This document shows positions 1 through 7,369 of a stretch of 19,599 bases of DNA, one piece after another (the stretch's first letter is position 1; every line of letters starts with the position of its first letter). Source of the stretch: FEN-1219 sp036274615 (lineage in GTDB: Bacteria > Pseudomonadota > Gammaproteobacteria > Steroidobacterales > Rariloculaceae). Location: contig DASUFK010000402.1 of NCBI GenBank assembly GCA_036274615.1, positions 1 through 19,599 on the forward strand, written 5' to 3'. The notes under the pieces were generated by a model. The model ran no database searches. It saw only the letters and a list, made by a program, of their open reading frames with translations, and was not told the origin of the DNA. Position numbers and translations under genes: made by a program.

Positions 1-244
1 AGCTCAGAGCATCGAGTGGAATATCTAACGATGCCAAGCGGTGTTTCAGCCAAGCACTGAGTTCTGTAGCAACGTGGAGCGAAAGCGCACCGCTTTGATT
101 GTGCGTTACCGAGCCACCGATAACATCGAACGAAAGCACACCATCAGGGAGTTCGGATAGAACCTCAAGGTCTCCGCCCATCCGCCAGCCCACGAGCATG
201 TGGCAGAGCGTGTTCGCGACGTCTTGGAGAACCTTGCGGCGCAT
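1..244 (-). CDS. Hypothetical integron-cassette protein, partial (3' end beyond window)
   Basis: The minus strand is open from an ATG at 244-242 to the left edge, giving 81 residues with no stop. The protein begins MRRKVLQDVANTLCHMLVGW and continues with a balanced, globular-looking composition (LEVLSELPDGVLSFDVIGG, then LHVATELSAWLKHRL). This is unlike the arginine-rich shadow frames nearby. The start lies only about 14 bases after the core site that ends the attC at 259-384 on the same strand, which is where a cassette gene is expected to begin. No strong Shine-Dalgarno is visible; the AGGTGA overlapping the core site is 12 bases upstream and may serve. I do not recognise a domain or function. 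It may resemble small hypothetical proteins often carried on environmental cassettes, but that is from memory and unchecked. Confidence 0.6.
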   Translation of the reverse strand, partial: MRRKVLQDVANTLCHMLVGWRMGGDLEVLSELPDGVLSFDVIGGSVTHNQSGALSLHVATELSAWLKHRLASLDIPLDALS

Positions 245-258
245 GGTTGCTGAAAGTC

Positions 259-384
259 ACCTAACGTGCAGTTGAGCGGCCGCGCGCTGCCCGTAGGCCG
301 CGCGGCGCATGTGCATAATGCAATGACGCACGTGCGCCGCGCGTGCGACGCGGTTGCACGGTCCGCTCCAACTGCTTGTTAGGC
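259..384 (-). other. Integron attC recombination site (59-base element)
   Basis: On the plus strand the site begins ACCTAAC (259-265, fits RYYYAAC) and ends GTTAGGC (378-384, fits GTTRRRY). Just inside, CAGTTGAGCGG (269-279) is complementary to CCGCTCCAACTG (363-374) apart from one unpaired base, the extrahelical-base signature of attC sites. Between them lies a GC-rich imperfect palindrome, so the 126-base element folds into the long hairpin that integron integrases recognise. The extra base is in the half next to GTTAGGC, which makes that half L'' and places the cassettes on the minus strand. This agrees with the partial gene starting just past the other end. The length is within the known attC range. 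Confidence 0.88.
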
Positions 385-726
385 ACCTGTGCTGCCCTTA
401 TCGACTGGCACGCCGTTGAACCGAGCCACTGATGCCGATGCCACCGCCGCATGTTTGCGCGTTCCACTCCGCCTCCGCAAGCCACCGCCGCCGCGCGACC
501 CCTGACGAAGTGCTTGGCGAGGCTCGCACCATGCTTCGCCGATGCCGCTTCCGTTTCGACGCCGAGCATCAGCTTCAGAGAACTCGCGCGAGTTGACCAC
601 GGACTGCACCCTCAAACTCGCGCTGCGCTCCGCGCGCCGCAAAGCGTTACCGATCGCGATTCGCTGTCTCGCGCGACGAGCACCACCCGACAGTTGCGAG
701 AACCGCTGCCCTGAACGTTGCTGCAA
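379..726 (-). CDS. Doubtful cassette ORF upstream of the attC
   Basis: This 115-codon frame runs on the minus strand from a TTG at 726 and ends at a TAA inside the attC inverse core site (GCC-TAA-C), where many cassette genes stop. Position and strand therefore fit a gene of the first cassette. Against it, the product is very rich in Arg, Gly, Ser and Ala, has no hydrophobic core and no domain I recognise, and the start is TTG without a ribosome site. An overlapping minus frame starting with ATG at 569 runs straight through the attC and is no better. The cassette (about 385-770) may carry no protein gene, or a broken one. Confidence 0.22.
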   Translation of the reverse strand: MQQRSGQRFSQLSGGARRARQRIAIGNALRRAERSASLRVQSVVNSREFSEADARRRNGSGIGEAWCEPRQALRQGSRGGGGLRRRSGTRKHAAVASASVARFNGVPVDKGSTGA

Positions 727-764
727 CCTTAAACAAGTGCAGATTCTTCTTCTCGGCGGCTGAC

Positions 765-771
765 GCCTAAC
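765..771 (-). other. Lone integron core site, possible attI or array boundary
   Basis: On the minus strand this reads GTTAGGC, a perfect GTTRRRY core site, 381 bases upstream of the matching core of the attC at 378-384. A cassette of that length would lie between them. The flanking sequence cannot fold with any nearby RYYYAAC partner, so it is not a full attC. It could be the crossover point of an attI site, a truncated attC, or chance. In the usual layout an integrase gene would sit to the right, pointing away; instead the GGDEF-EAL gene is there on the minus strand. Confidence 0.4.
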
Positions 772-982
772 AGTATGTAGGCGGCAGTTCGCCGCAAAGA
801 CATTGCGTCAACATGCCGGATATCGTGTTTTTTTGCCGCGGAAGTGAATTTTTAATAGAGCACGGTCGGAGTTATGCGTCAATTAGTAGGCGGGAATTAC
901 GCGGCACTCACGGGCGGGCGTCCGCGCGACGCATCCAACAATCAAGCACGAACGCATACACGACCGGTGATGAACAGCCGGG
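772..982. other. Intergenic region between cassette array and GGDEF-EAL gene, AT-richer
   Basis: No convincing gene in any frame. The stretch is clearly AT-richer than its surroundings around 825-900, with a T7 run near 828 and an A/T block at 848-857. TGCGTCAA occurs twice as a direct repeat, at 804-811 and 875-882. A short hairpin, GCGTC-CGCGC-GACGC (918-932), lies about 50 bases downstream of the GGDEF-EAL stop but has no T-run, so it is at best a weak terminator. I see no integrase remnant. Confidence 0.4.
852..882 (-). promoter_or_regulatory. Candidate promoter reading into the cassettes (Pc-like)
   Basis: On the minus strand TTGACG (882-877) matches five of six bases of the -35 consensus and is followed after 19 bases by TATTAA (857-852), a four-of-six -10 box. 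It lies in an AT-rich patch and points toward the core site at 771 and the cassettes. Integron cassettes are normally transcribed from a Pc promoter placed like this. The spacing is longer than ideal, so this is a suggestion only. Confidence 0.3.
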
Positions 983-3139
983 CTACTTCCCCTGCCCCGC
1001 CGCCCGCGGCGCCGCGATCTCCACCTGCTGCGGCTTGGGCGCCGCACGTCCGATGAAAAATCCCTGCGCGTAGTCGATGCCGTACTTCGCGAGCAAGGCG
1101 AGCGCCGACGCGCTGTGCACATACTCCGCCACGGTCTGCATGCCCGCAGCGCGCGCCACTTCGCCCACCATCCGCACCATGCTCTGATCCACTTTGTCGC
1201 GCGGCAGACCCTTCACGAAGCTGCCGTCGATCTTGAGGAAGTCGACCGGCAGCCGCTTGAGATAGCTGAACGAGCTGTACCCCGTGCCGAAGTCGTCGAT
1301 TGCGATGCGGCACCCTAAGTCGCGCAGCGCCGCGAGCTGCCGATCGGTCTTCACGGCGAAGCGCACCGCGAGTTGCTCGGTGATCTCGAACGTGAGCCGC
1401 TCGCCCGACACACCGTGGTCTTTGAGCAGTCCGCGCACGTAGCCCGCGAGGCTATCGTTCTCGAACGAGAAGCTCGTGAGGTTCACCGACAGCGAGAAGC
1501 GCGGGTCGTCGCGGCCGAACTCCGCCAGCGCGCGCGTCGCCTCGTTGAGCACCCAGCGATCCACGTCGGCCATGAGCCCGAAACGCACGGCTGCGGGCAG
1601 AAATACCTGCGGGCTGATGAGCCCGTCGTCTGTCTGCAAGCGCAGCAGCGCTTCGTAGTGCGTGACGTTACCGGTCTTGATGTGCAGCAGCGGTTGGTAA
1701 TAGAGGACGAAGCCGCCGTTCGCGAGCGCCGCGCGGATGCGGTGCATCCAGTCCACGTCTTTCGCCATCTGCTCGCTGCGCTTCTCGGCCACGCTGTAGA
1801 CCTCGAGCCGATTGCGGCCGCGCGACTTCGCTGTCTGGCAGGCGATGTCGGCTTGCGCGATGAGCTCGTGCGCGCTGAAGCGGTCGCCGTTGATGCCGGC
1901 GATGCCGATGCTGCACTGCAAGTGGAACACGCGGTCTTGCTCCACGTGCTGGAGGCTGCGCATGAGCTCGAGCACCTGCGCTGCGACGATCTTCGCGTCG
2001 TTGCGCGAGATGTCCTTGAGCAGCACCACGAACTCGTCGCCGCCGAAGCGCGCCACGAGATCGTCGGCGCGCACGCCGTGGCGGATCTGCTGCGCCGCGA
2101 GCTTCAAGAGCTCGTCGCCCGCCGCGTGGCCGCACGTGTCGTTCACGTACTTGAACTGGTCGAGGTCGATGAAGAACAGCGCGCTGCGGCGCTTGCTCGC
2201 CGCGCACTCCGCGATCTCGGCCTCGAGCGCCTCGATCAGGCGGTGGCGGTTGTGCAGACCGGTGAGCGGATCGTGATTCGCGAGATGCAGCAAGTGGCTC
2301 TCGCGCTTCTGCAGCGCGCGGATCGTGTCCTCGAGCGCCGCCACGATCGTCTTGAGCTCCTCGTGCTTCGGCGCCGGGAACTCGAAGTTCCGGTCGCCGG
2401 CCGCGAGCTTGGCGAGCGGCTTCTGCAAATCGGAGAGCGGCGCGAGCGCGCGCTTCAAGAACAGCCGTCCGCCCGCCCACGAGAAACCGAGCAGCAGCAG
2501 CAACAAACCGCTCGCGAGCGCGAGCCGCGGCAGGAACACGCTCTCGTACGACGAGAAGTCGAGGTCGACGCTCACGAAGCCGAGCAGCTCCGTGGACGTG
2601 GGCGTCGCCGTGCCGCCGGGATCGAGCTCGAAGAGGCCGTCGCCCGCAAACGACTCGGTCCAGATCGGTCCCAGCAGCCGATAGCGCTGTCCGCCACCCC
2701 TCTCGGTCAAGAGATACGGCGGCTCGCCACCGGCCTGCGCCGTGAGCTTTTGGCGCTCCGCGTCGCCGAGCGCCTCGGATTCGCCTTGCAACACGCCGGA
2801 CTCGTCGAGCGACAGGACCGCGCCGCCGTCCGCGGCGTACCAGGTCACGCGGTCGATCTCGGGATACTTGGCGATGAAGCGCTCCACGCCGAGCACGGCG
2901 TCGTGCTCGTCGTGATAGAACGGCGCGCCGAGCTCGTTGAGCTCCTCGCCCCAGCGCGACGCCCATTGCGAGAGGTTGTCGCGGATCACGGACCCGGACG
3001 TCCACGCGAGCCCCACGAGCAAGAACACGCCGAGCACCGCCGCGAGCGCGAGCTCCGCGAGCAGCACCTCGTTCACGAGGCTGCGGCCGCGCCGGGGCGG
3101 CGGCGCCGGCAAACGCGGCTGCGCGTCAGCGGGTATCAC
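983..3139 (-). CDS. Membrane GGDEF-EAL cyclic-di-GMP enzyme with periplasmic sensor domain
   Basis: A 718-residue inner-membrane protein predicted to make and/or degrade c-di-GMP. Layout: TM1 at about 23-46, periplasmic domain about 47-203, TM2 about 204-226, HAMP-like linker about 227-280, GGDEF domain about 287-447, EAL domain about 462-700. The diguanylate cyclase site GGDEF is intact (366-370) and an RxxD inhibitory site (R357-D360) lies exactly five residues before it. By alignment to known EAL enzymes the phosphodiesterase residues are all present: E496, N553, E585, D615, D616, K636, E672, Q692, with loop DDFGTGYSS. Both activities therefore look possible. The chosen start is GTG at 3139, overlapping the upstream lipoprotein gene by 14 bases; an in-frame GTG at codon 22 (LVNEV) would give a shorter N-terminus. 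The overlap suggests translational coupling and that the lipoprotein feeds a signal to the periplasmic domain. Confidence 0.95.
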   Translation of the reverse strand: MIPADAQPRLPAPPPRRGRSLVNEVLLAELALAAVLGVFLLVGLAWTSGSVIRDNLSQWASRWGEELNELGAPFYHDEHDAVLGVERFIAKYPEIDRVTWYAADGGAVLSLDESGVLQGESEALGDAERQKLTAQAGGEPPYLLTERGGGQRYRLLGPIWTESFAGDGLFELDPGGTATPTSTELLGFVSVDLDFSSYESVFLPRLALASGLLLLLLGFSWAGGRLFLKRALAPLSDLQKPLAKLAAGDRNFEFPAPKHEELKTIVAALEDTIRALQKRESHLLHLANHDPLTGLHNRHRLIEALEAEIAECAASKRRSALFFIDLDQFKYVNDTCGHAAGDELLKLAAQQIRHGVRADDLVARFGGDEFVVLLKDISRNDAKIVAAQVLELMRSLQHVEQDRVFHLQCSIGIAGINGDRFSAHELIAQADIACQTAKSRGRNRLEVYSVAEKRSEQMAKDVDWMHRIRAALANGGFVLYYQPLLHIKTGNVTHYEALLRLQTDDGLISPQVFLPAAVRFGLMADVDRWVLNEATRALAEFGRDDPRFSLSVNLTSFSFENDSLAGYVRGLLKDHGVSGERLTFEITEQLAVRFAVKTDRQLAALRDLGCRIAIDDFGTGYSSFSYLKRLPVDFLKIDGSFVKGLPRDKVDQSMVRMVGEVARAAGMQTVAEYVHSASALALLAKYGIDYAQGFFIGRAAPKPQQVEIAAPRAAGQGK

Positions 3140-4193
3140 GCACCACCCAAGGCGCTTGCGGCGCGTCCGTGATGCCGAGCCGGCCGGCCACGTCCGCGTT
3201 CACGGTGAGCCGCGTCTCCGCCAGCGGCGTGAGCGGCGACAGGCCCTTCGTGGCGCCCGACGCCACCCGCTCGAGCACCGAGCGCACGGCGCGCGCGACG
3301 TCGGTGGGGGTAGTGGTCGCGCTCATGAGCGCGCCCCACGGCAGCAATTGCTCGTTGAACACGAGCACACCCACGTCGTGCGCCGCGGCGTAGCTCAGCA
3401 GGTCGCGCAGTACGTTCGGGCTCAGGATTCGGTTGTCGGGCACGAGCCAGAAGCCGTCGACCTCCGACGCGAGCCGCTTGAAGAGATACAAGGTCTCGCG
3501 ATCGGACGACGACACCTCGTGCTTGATCTCGAATGCGTCGCCCGCGGCCGCGACGGCTTCGTCGACGAGCGTCGAATGCGCGTCGCTCACGATCAAGCCG
3601 ATGCGCCGCCGCGCCGGATTCACCGACGTCCACCCGAGAAGCGGCAATGCGAGCGGCGGCAGCGCGCTCACGCCCCACACGCGCCTGCCGGTGCCCAGAA
3701 ACTCCTGATAGTTGAACACCTGGCAGAACACGAGCGGTGTCGCGCTGAGATTGGCGCGCGCGAGCTCGACGGCCGCGCGGCCGACGGCCACGGCGATCGA
3801 CGGCTTGAGCGCTACGAGCGGATTGAGCAGATCCGCGGGCTTCGGGGCGTCCGCGGGGATCGGCACGAGCAGCGTGCGGTAGCGCGCCTCCGGCAACTCG
3901 GCCGCGATCTCGGCCGCCACTTCGGCGTAACCGCCCGCGCCCTGCTCGAACAGCACTACGATGTTGCGCGGCGCCGGAGGCGGACGCGGCCTCGGCGCGG
4001 GCGCCGGTGGCGGCGCCGGCGCGGGCTCGGGCGACGCGATCGCGGGCGGCGCGCTCGTTTCCACGGGGGACATCACCGCGGAAGGGGGCGACGGAGCCTC
4101 CGAACGAAACGCCGCGCAGCCGCCAAACGCGAGCAACGCGGCGGCGACGGTGCCGCCCCAAACGGCGCGGCCATGGGGGTTAGCGATCGGCAT
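3126..4193 (-). CDS. Lipoprotein resembling ABC-type substrate-binding protein (PF04392-like), likely sensor partner
   Basis: A 355-residue predicted lipoprotein. A short signal ends in a lipobox, FGGC, with Cys26 as the likely acylated residue. A very Pro/Ala-rich linker (about 30-75) follows, then a two-lobed periplasmic-binding fold (about 76-345) of the 'uncharacterised ABC substrate-binding' type: IVVLFEQGAGGYAEVAAEI, PSIAVAVGRAAVELA, RRRIGLIVSD, DGFWLVPDNRIL, VGVLVFNEQLLPWGALMS. No permease or ATPase gene is adjacent. Its stop overlaps the start of the GGDEF-EAL gene, so it probably works as a ligand sensor rather than a transport protein, by analogy with NspS-MbaA in Vibrio. The ligand is unknown. 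The start ATG lacks a clear ribosome site. The 114 bases upstream separate it from the sulfotransferase gene and may hold its own promoter. Confidence 0.8.
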   Translation of the reverse strand: MPIANPHGRAVWGGTVAAALLAFGGCAAFRSEAPSPPSAVMSPVETSAPPAIASPEPAPAPPPAPAPRPRPPPAPRNIVVLFEQGAGGYAEVAAEIAAELPEARYRTLLVPIPADAPKPADLLNPLVALKPSIAVAVGRAAVELARANLSATPLVFCQVFNYQEFLGTGRRVWGVSALPPLALPLLGWTSVNPARRRIGLIVSDAHSTLVDEAVAAAGDAFEIKHEVSSSDRETLYLFKRLASEVDGFWLVPDNRILSPNVLRDLLSYAAAHDVGVLVFNEQLLPWGALMSATTTPTDVARAVRSVLERVASGATKGLSPLTPLAETRLTVNADVAGRLGITDAPQAPWVVRDTR

Positions 4194-4307
4194 AGCGATC
4201 GCGCCAGCTTAGTGACGGACCGCACACTTTGGCGTGTCAACGGTCACAGATCGGGCGATCCGAACCGCGGCGATCGTGCTTGGGTCCAGTACCGCGCGCG
4301 ACGGTAC

Positions 4308-5468
4308 TCAGCTCGGCAGGGGCCCGCCGCGGTAGCACCACGCGAACGCGGCGGGATCGGCGACGATCGCGCGGCCGAGCCGGGCGATCTCGGCCGAGAT
4401 CTCCGGCGTCACTCCGTCCTCGTGCGCGGCGCCCGCCTTGCCCTTGCGCACCATCGCGCCCGAGTCGAGCACCGGCACCTCGGCCGCCGTCGGGATCTCG
4501 AACTTGCGCTCGTTCGCCTTCATCCACTCGAACGACGTGTACTCGAGGATCGCGGGCCATTGCTCCGGCCGCGGCTCGAGGCCCAAGAACTCGGCGATCC
4601 TGCGGACAGCGCCTTCGTGATCGCGCTTCATGTCGGCGAAGTGCAAGAGCAGCACATTGGGGCGATGGCGCAGCGGCCACCAGGCCGCCACGAACCCGAA
4701 GATCATGGGGCCGAACACGTGCTGCGCCACGTCGTAATAGAAGGAGCGGAAGTCCGGCCGCACGAACGCTTCGCGCGGCGCCTGCCAGAGCTCGAACCAC
4801 GCATCGGAGTGGGCCGCGATGAACGGGTACATCGACGCCACGGCCTCGTCGGGGTTGCGCACCACTACCACGTAGCGAACGTCGGGCGAGGCGCCCGGCG
4901 CCTGATAAGGCAGCGGACCGGGCGGCGAATGGGTCTTGAGCACACGGCGCCGCTCGAGCGGCAAGTCGTCGAGCAACGCGAGCCGCTGCTCGCGCGTCGC
5001 GCTCGGCCCGTGCACGAGCTCGAGCCACGGCACTTCCACGTAGAGGTCATCGAAGTCGGGATCGCCGCCCTCGCGGAGCTGGTGCACGATGTTCATCGTC
5101 CAGGTGGTGCCGCTTTTCACGGGCACGGACACCACGACGTCGCCGTCGCGCCACGTCACGTGCTGCTGGATCTCCATGTCGATCCACGGGGCTAGGGACG
5201 GCTTGTCAGCGGACTGCGGCGCCGGTTTGTCGGGCGACCGCTTCCCTCGCTTCGGCGAGCTCGTGCGAGCTGTCGACTTGCGGCGCCCCGCCGGCTTCTT
5301 GCGAGCCGCTGCTTTCGTTTGGGCGGAAGCCTTCTTGCGCACCTTGGCCTTCTTGCGTGGCGCAGCCTTGCCGCGTCGCGCGGATTTGTTGCGAACCGCA
5401 GAACGCTTGCGCGCCGATCTTGTTCCCCCCGAGGACTTCTTGGATCGCGAGGCCTTCCTGCGTTTCAT
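4308..5468 (-). CDS. Sulfotransferase with long histone-H1-like basic N-terminal tail
   Basis: A 386-residue protein from the ATG at 5468; GGAG stands 7 bases upstream, better placed than for a GTG two codons earlier. Residues 1 to about 80 are dominated by Lys, Arg, Ala and Ser (runs such as RKKAKVRKKA and AAARKKPAGRRKS), like bacterial histone-H1/AlgP tails. From about 96 on it is a PAPS-dependent sulfotransferase (PF00685): the 5'-phosphosulfate loop KSGTTW (118-123), probable catalytic His170 in KTHSP, 3'-phosphate-binding RNPDEAVAS (from 194) and a C-terminal RKGKAG (from 331). It should transfer sulfate from PAPS to a hydroxyl or amine; the substrate is unknown. The catalytic part has normal length, so the tail is an addition. 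It follows the small membrane protein gene by 40 bases on the same strand. Confidence 0.88.
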   Translation of the reverse strand: MKRRKASRSKKSSGGTRSARKRSAVRNKSARRGKAAPRKKAKVRKKASAQTKAAARKKPAGRRKSTARTSSPKRGKRSPDKPAPQSADKPSLAPWIDMEIQQHVTWRDGDVVVSVPVKSGTTWTMNIVHQLREGGDPDFDDLYVEVPWLELVHGPSATREQRLALLDDLPLERRRVLKTHSPPGPLPYQAPGASPDVRYVVVVRNPDEAVASMYPFIAAHSDAWFELWQAPREAFVRPDFRSFYYDVAQHVFGPMIFGFVAAWWPLRHRPNVLLLHFADMKRDHEGAVRRIAEFLGLEPRPEQWPAILEYTSFEWMKANERKFEIPTAAEVPVLDSGAMVRKGKAGAAHEDGVTPEISAEIARLGRAIVADPAAFAWCYRGGPLPS

Positions 5469-5508
5469 GCACACACTCCAGCCGGACGGTTCGGGCGTCG
5501 ACGACGCG

Positions 5509-5937
5509 TCAGCGCCGGCGCCGGACGACGAGCCACGGCAGCAACCCGAAGATCAGCACCGCCGCCGCATAGGCGCCGCCGGACACGGGATCGCGGCTCG
5601 CGACGTACGCGCCCGGCGTGAGCCCGCGCAACGCGAGCGCCGTGCCGAGCTCCGCCGCAACCAGCAATGCGAGCGCCGCGAGCCCGGCCGCGAGCGCGGT
5701 GCGCCGGTCCACGATGCGAAACCACGCCACCAGCGCGCGCGCCACGACGAAGCTCGCGAGAATCATGAACGGCAGCTCCACGAGCTCCGCGGCGCGCTCG
5801 CCCGCCGCCGGCACGAGCCAGAGCACGCGGCACACGCCGAACGCGAAGCCCACGGCAAACACCGCGGCGAAATAGGCGACGGCGAACGCGGCGACGAGCG
5901 GCACGGCTGAGCGGCGCGAGTTCCGCGCGGGCGACAT
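5509..5937 (-). CDS. Small integral membrane protein, unknown function
   Basis: A 142-residue protein with four likely membrane segments (about 12-34, 52-72, 80-101 and 119-137) and a basic C-terminal end, VVRRRR. A basic N-terminus (ARNSRR) suggests an inside start. The conserved-looking loops GVCRVLWLVPAAGERAAELVELPFM and RDPVSGGAYAAAVLIFGLLP recall a widespread family of uncharacterised four-helix proteins in proteobacteria, but I cannot name it. No Shine-Dalgarno is clear. It starts 26 bases after the SPFH gene stop and ends 40 bases before the sulfotransferase start, so it likely shares their transcript. Confidence 0.75.
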   Translation of the reverse strand: MSPARNSRRSAVPLVAAFAVAYFAAVFAVGFAFGVCRVLWLVPAAGERAAELVELPFMILASFVVARALVAWFRIVDRRTALAAGLAALALLVAAELGTALALRGLTPGAYVASRDPVSGGAYAAAVLIFGLLPWLVVRRRR

Positions 5938-5963
5938 CGGCCGAGCGCGCGCCGCGCGCGTCT

Positions 5964-6911
5964 TTACCGCTGCGGCGCGGCGGCGCCGCCGCCTTGGCGC
6001 GTCTGATCGAACACCTTGGTGGCCAGCGCGATCATGCCCGAGATGTCGCTCAGGTTTGCCGGCACCACGAGCGTGTTGGCGGTGCGCGCGAGGTTGCCGA
6101 GCTGCGCCACGTAGTCCTCCGCGACGCGCAGCTGCATGGCCTCGCGGCCGCCGGGCTGCGCGACCGCGTCGGCGACGCGGCGCAAACCTTCGGCAGTAGC
6201 GGTGGCCACGGCAAGAATGGCCTCGGCCTCGCCCTGCGCCACGTTGATCTGCTGCTGACGCGCGGCTTCCGACTCCTTGATCACGCGCTGCTTCTCGCCC
6301 TCGGCCTGGTTGATCTTCGCGTCGCGCTCGCCTTCCGACGTGAGGATCACGGCGCGCTTCTCGCGCTCCGCGCGCATCTGCTTTTCCATCGCCTGGATCA
6401 CGTCGCGCGGCGGATTGATGCTCTTGATCTCGTAGCGCAGCACCTTCACGCCCCAGGGCTCCGACGCCTTGTCGAGCTCGCTCACGACGTTGGCGTTGAT
6501 CGTGGCGCGCTCCTCGAAGGTGCGGTCGAGCTCGATCTTGCCGATCTGGCTGCGCAGCGTGGTTTGCGCGAGCTGCGAGATCGCGAACTCGTAGTTCGAG
6601 ATGCCGTACGACGCCCGCGCGGCGTCCAGGATCTGCATGTAGAGCACGCCGTCGATGCCCACCTGCACGTTGTCCCTCGTGATGCAGACTTGCTCCGGGA
6701 TGTCGATCGCCATCTCCTTGAGCGTGTGCTTGTACGCGATGCGCTCCACGAACGGCACCAGGATGTGGAAGCCGGCTTGCAGCGTGCGGCTGTACTTGCC
6801 GACGAACTCCACGATGTACGCGCTCTGTTGCGGAACGACGATCGCCGTCCGCATGAGCACGAAGATCACGAGCACCGCGATCGCCAGCGTGAACACCAAT
6901 GCTGTGTCCAT
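5964..6911 (-). CDS. SPFH/band-7 (stomatin-like, QmcA-type) membrane protein
   Basis: A 315-residue protein with an N-terminal membrane anchor (about 4-22) followed by an SPFH/prohibitin domain (VVPQQSAYIVEFVGKYSRTLQAGFHILVPFVERI; ITRDNVQVGIDGVLYMQI; RSQIGKIELDRTFEERATIN; LRYEIKSINPP). A long helical region (about 188-260) then carries the repeated E/A/K/Q pattern of flotillin-like proteins (EGERDAKINQAEGEKQRVI). Such proteins form large rings at the inner membrane and scaffold microdomains or proteases. The ATG at 6911 is preceded by GGAG with 5-base spacing. The gene starts 26 bases after the NfeD gene, the classical NfeD-SPFH pair, supporting a shared function in membrane quality control. 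The family assignment is secure; the physiological role is inferred. Confidence 0.95.
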   Translation of the reverse strand: MDTALVFTLAIAVLVIFVLMRTAIVVPQQSAYIVEFVGKYSRTLQAGFHILVPFVERIAYKHTLKEMAIDIPEQVCITRDNVQVGIDGVLYMQILDAARASYGISNYEFAISQLAQTTLRSQIGKIELDRTFEERATINANVVSELDKASEPWGVKVLRYEIKSINPPRDVIQAMEKQMRAEREKRAVILTSEGERDAKINQAEGEKQRVIKESEAARQQQINVAQGEAEAILAVATATAEGLRRVADAVAQPGGREAMQLRVAEDYVAQLGNLARTANTLVVPANLSDISGMIALATKVFDQTRQGGGAAAPQR

Positions 6912-6937
6912 GGATTCTCCGTCGCCCCTGTTTGTGA

Positions 6938-7369
6938 CTAGTTGAGCCGCACGCGCAAGGTGAGGCCTTCGACGGCCTCGATGAGCACTTCCTCTCCCGC
7001 GGGAATGGGGCGATCGCCGACGTTGAGCGCCGTCCAGCCGCTGCCGCGATACTCGACGCGCAGCGTCTTGCCGGGCGGGAGCGCCTCGGGAATGCGCACG
7101 CGCTGGGCGACGTCGCTCGCGACGTTGCCGAGCGGGCGATTGCGGAGCTTGTCGTAGACCTGCTTGCGCACCGTGAGCATCGTCGCGATGGAGAGCACCG
7201 CGAAGGTGAGCCACTGCGCCCAGCCGGGCAGGTCGGCGCCCACCAGCCCGAGGAAGCCCACCACGACGGCGCTGGCGCCGATGAAGATCAGGTAGAACTG
7301 TGCGTCGACCGCGAACAGCTCGGCGGCGAGCAGCAGTGTGCCGACGATGCACCAACCCCACCACGTCAT
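6938..7369 (-). CDS. NfeD-like membrane protein (short form)
   Basis: A 143-residue protein starting MTWWGWCIVGTLLLAAELFA, typical for short NfeD proteins that lack the serine-protease domain. It has two or three membrane segments in the first 65 residues. A soluble OB-fold domain follows (about 80-143: LPPGKTLRVEYRGSGWTALNV, then PAGEEVLIEAVEGLTLRV). The start ATG at 7369 has GGAGG 8 bases upstream. It lies directly upstream of the SPFH gene. NfeD and SPFH proteins are known partners, with the OB domain thought to bind the SPFH assembly. Confidence 0.93.
   Translation of the reverse strand: MTWWGWCIVGTLLLAAELFAVDAQFYLIFIGASAVVVGFLGLVGADLPGWAQWLTFAVLSIATMLTVRKQVYDKLRNRPLGNVASDVAQRVRIPEALPPGKTLRVEYRGSGWTALNVGDRPIPAGEEVLIEAVEGLTLRVRLN

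Noticed and set aside
765..782. GCCTA-N8-TAGGC palindrome as a terminator
   Set aside because: Only a 5-bp stem, no T-run on either strand, and its left arm is explained by the integron core motif.
765..877. A second complete attC site between GCCTAAC (765-771) and GTTATGC (871-877)
   Set aside because: The right end does not fit GTTRRRY and the inner flanks are not complementary, so no attC hairpin can form.
1373..3172. Long open plus-strand frame opposite the GGDEF-EAL gene (599 codons)
   Set aside because: Product is an Arg/Glu/Ala/Leu/His-rich shadow typical of the antisense of a GC-rich gene; the minus strand carries intact GGDEF and EAL domains.
2937..5195. Plus-strand frame of 752 codons across two minus-strand genes
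   Set aside because: Composition is almost only Arg, Gly, His, Ala and Glu; it lies opposite a clear lipoprotein and sulfotransferase, and no domain is recognisable.
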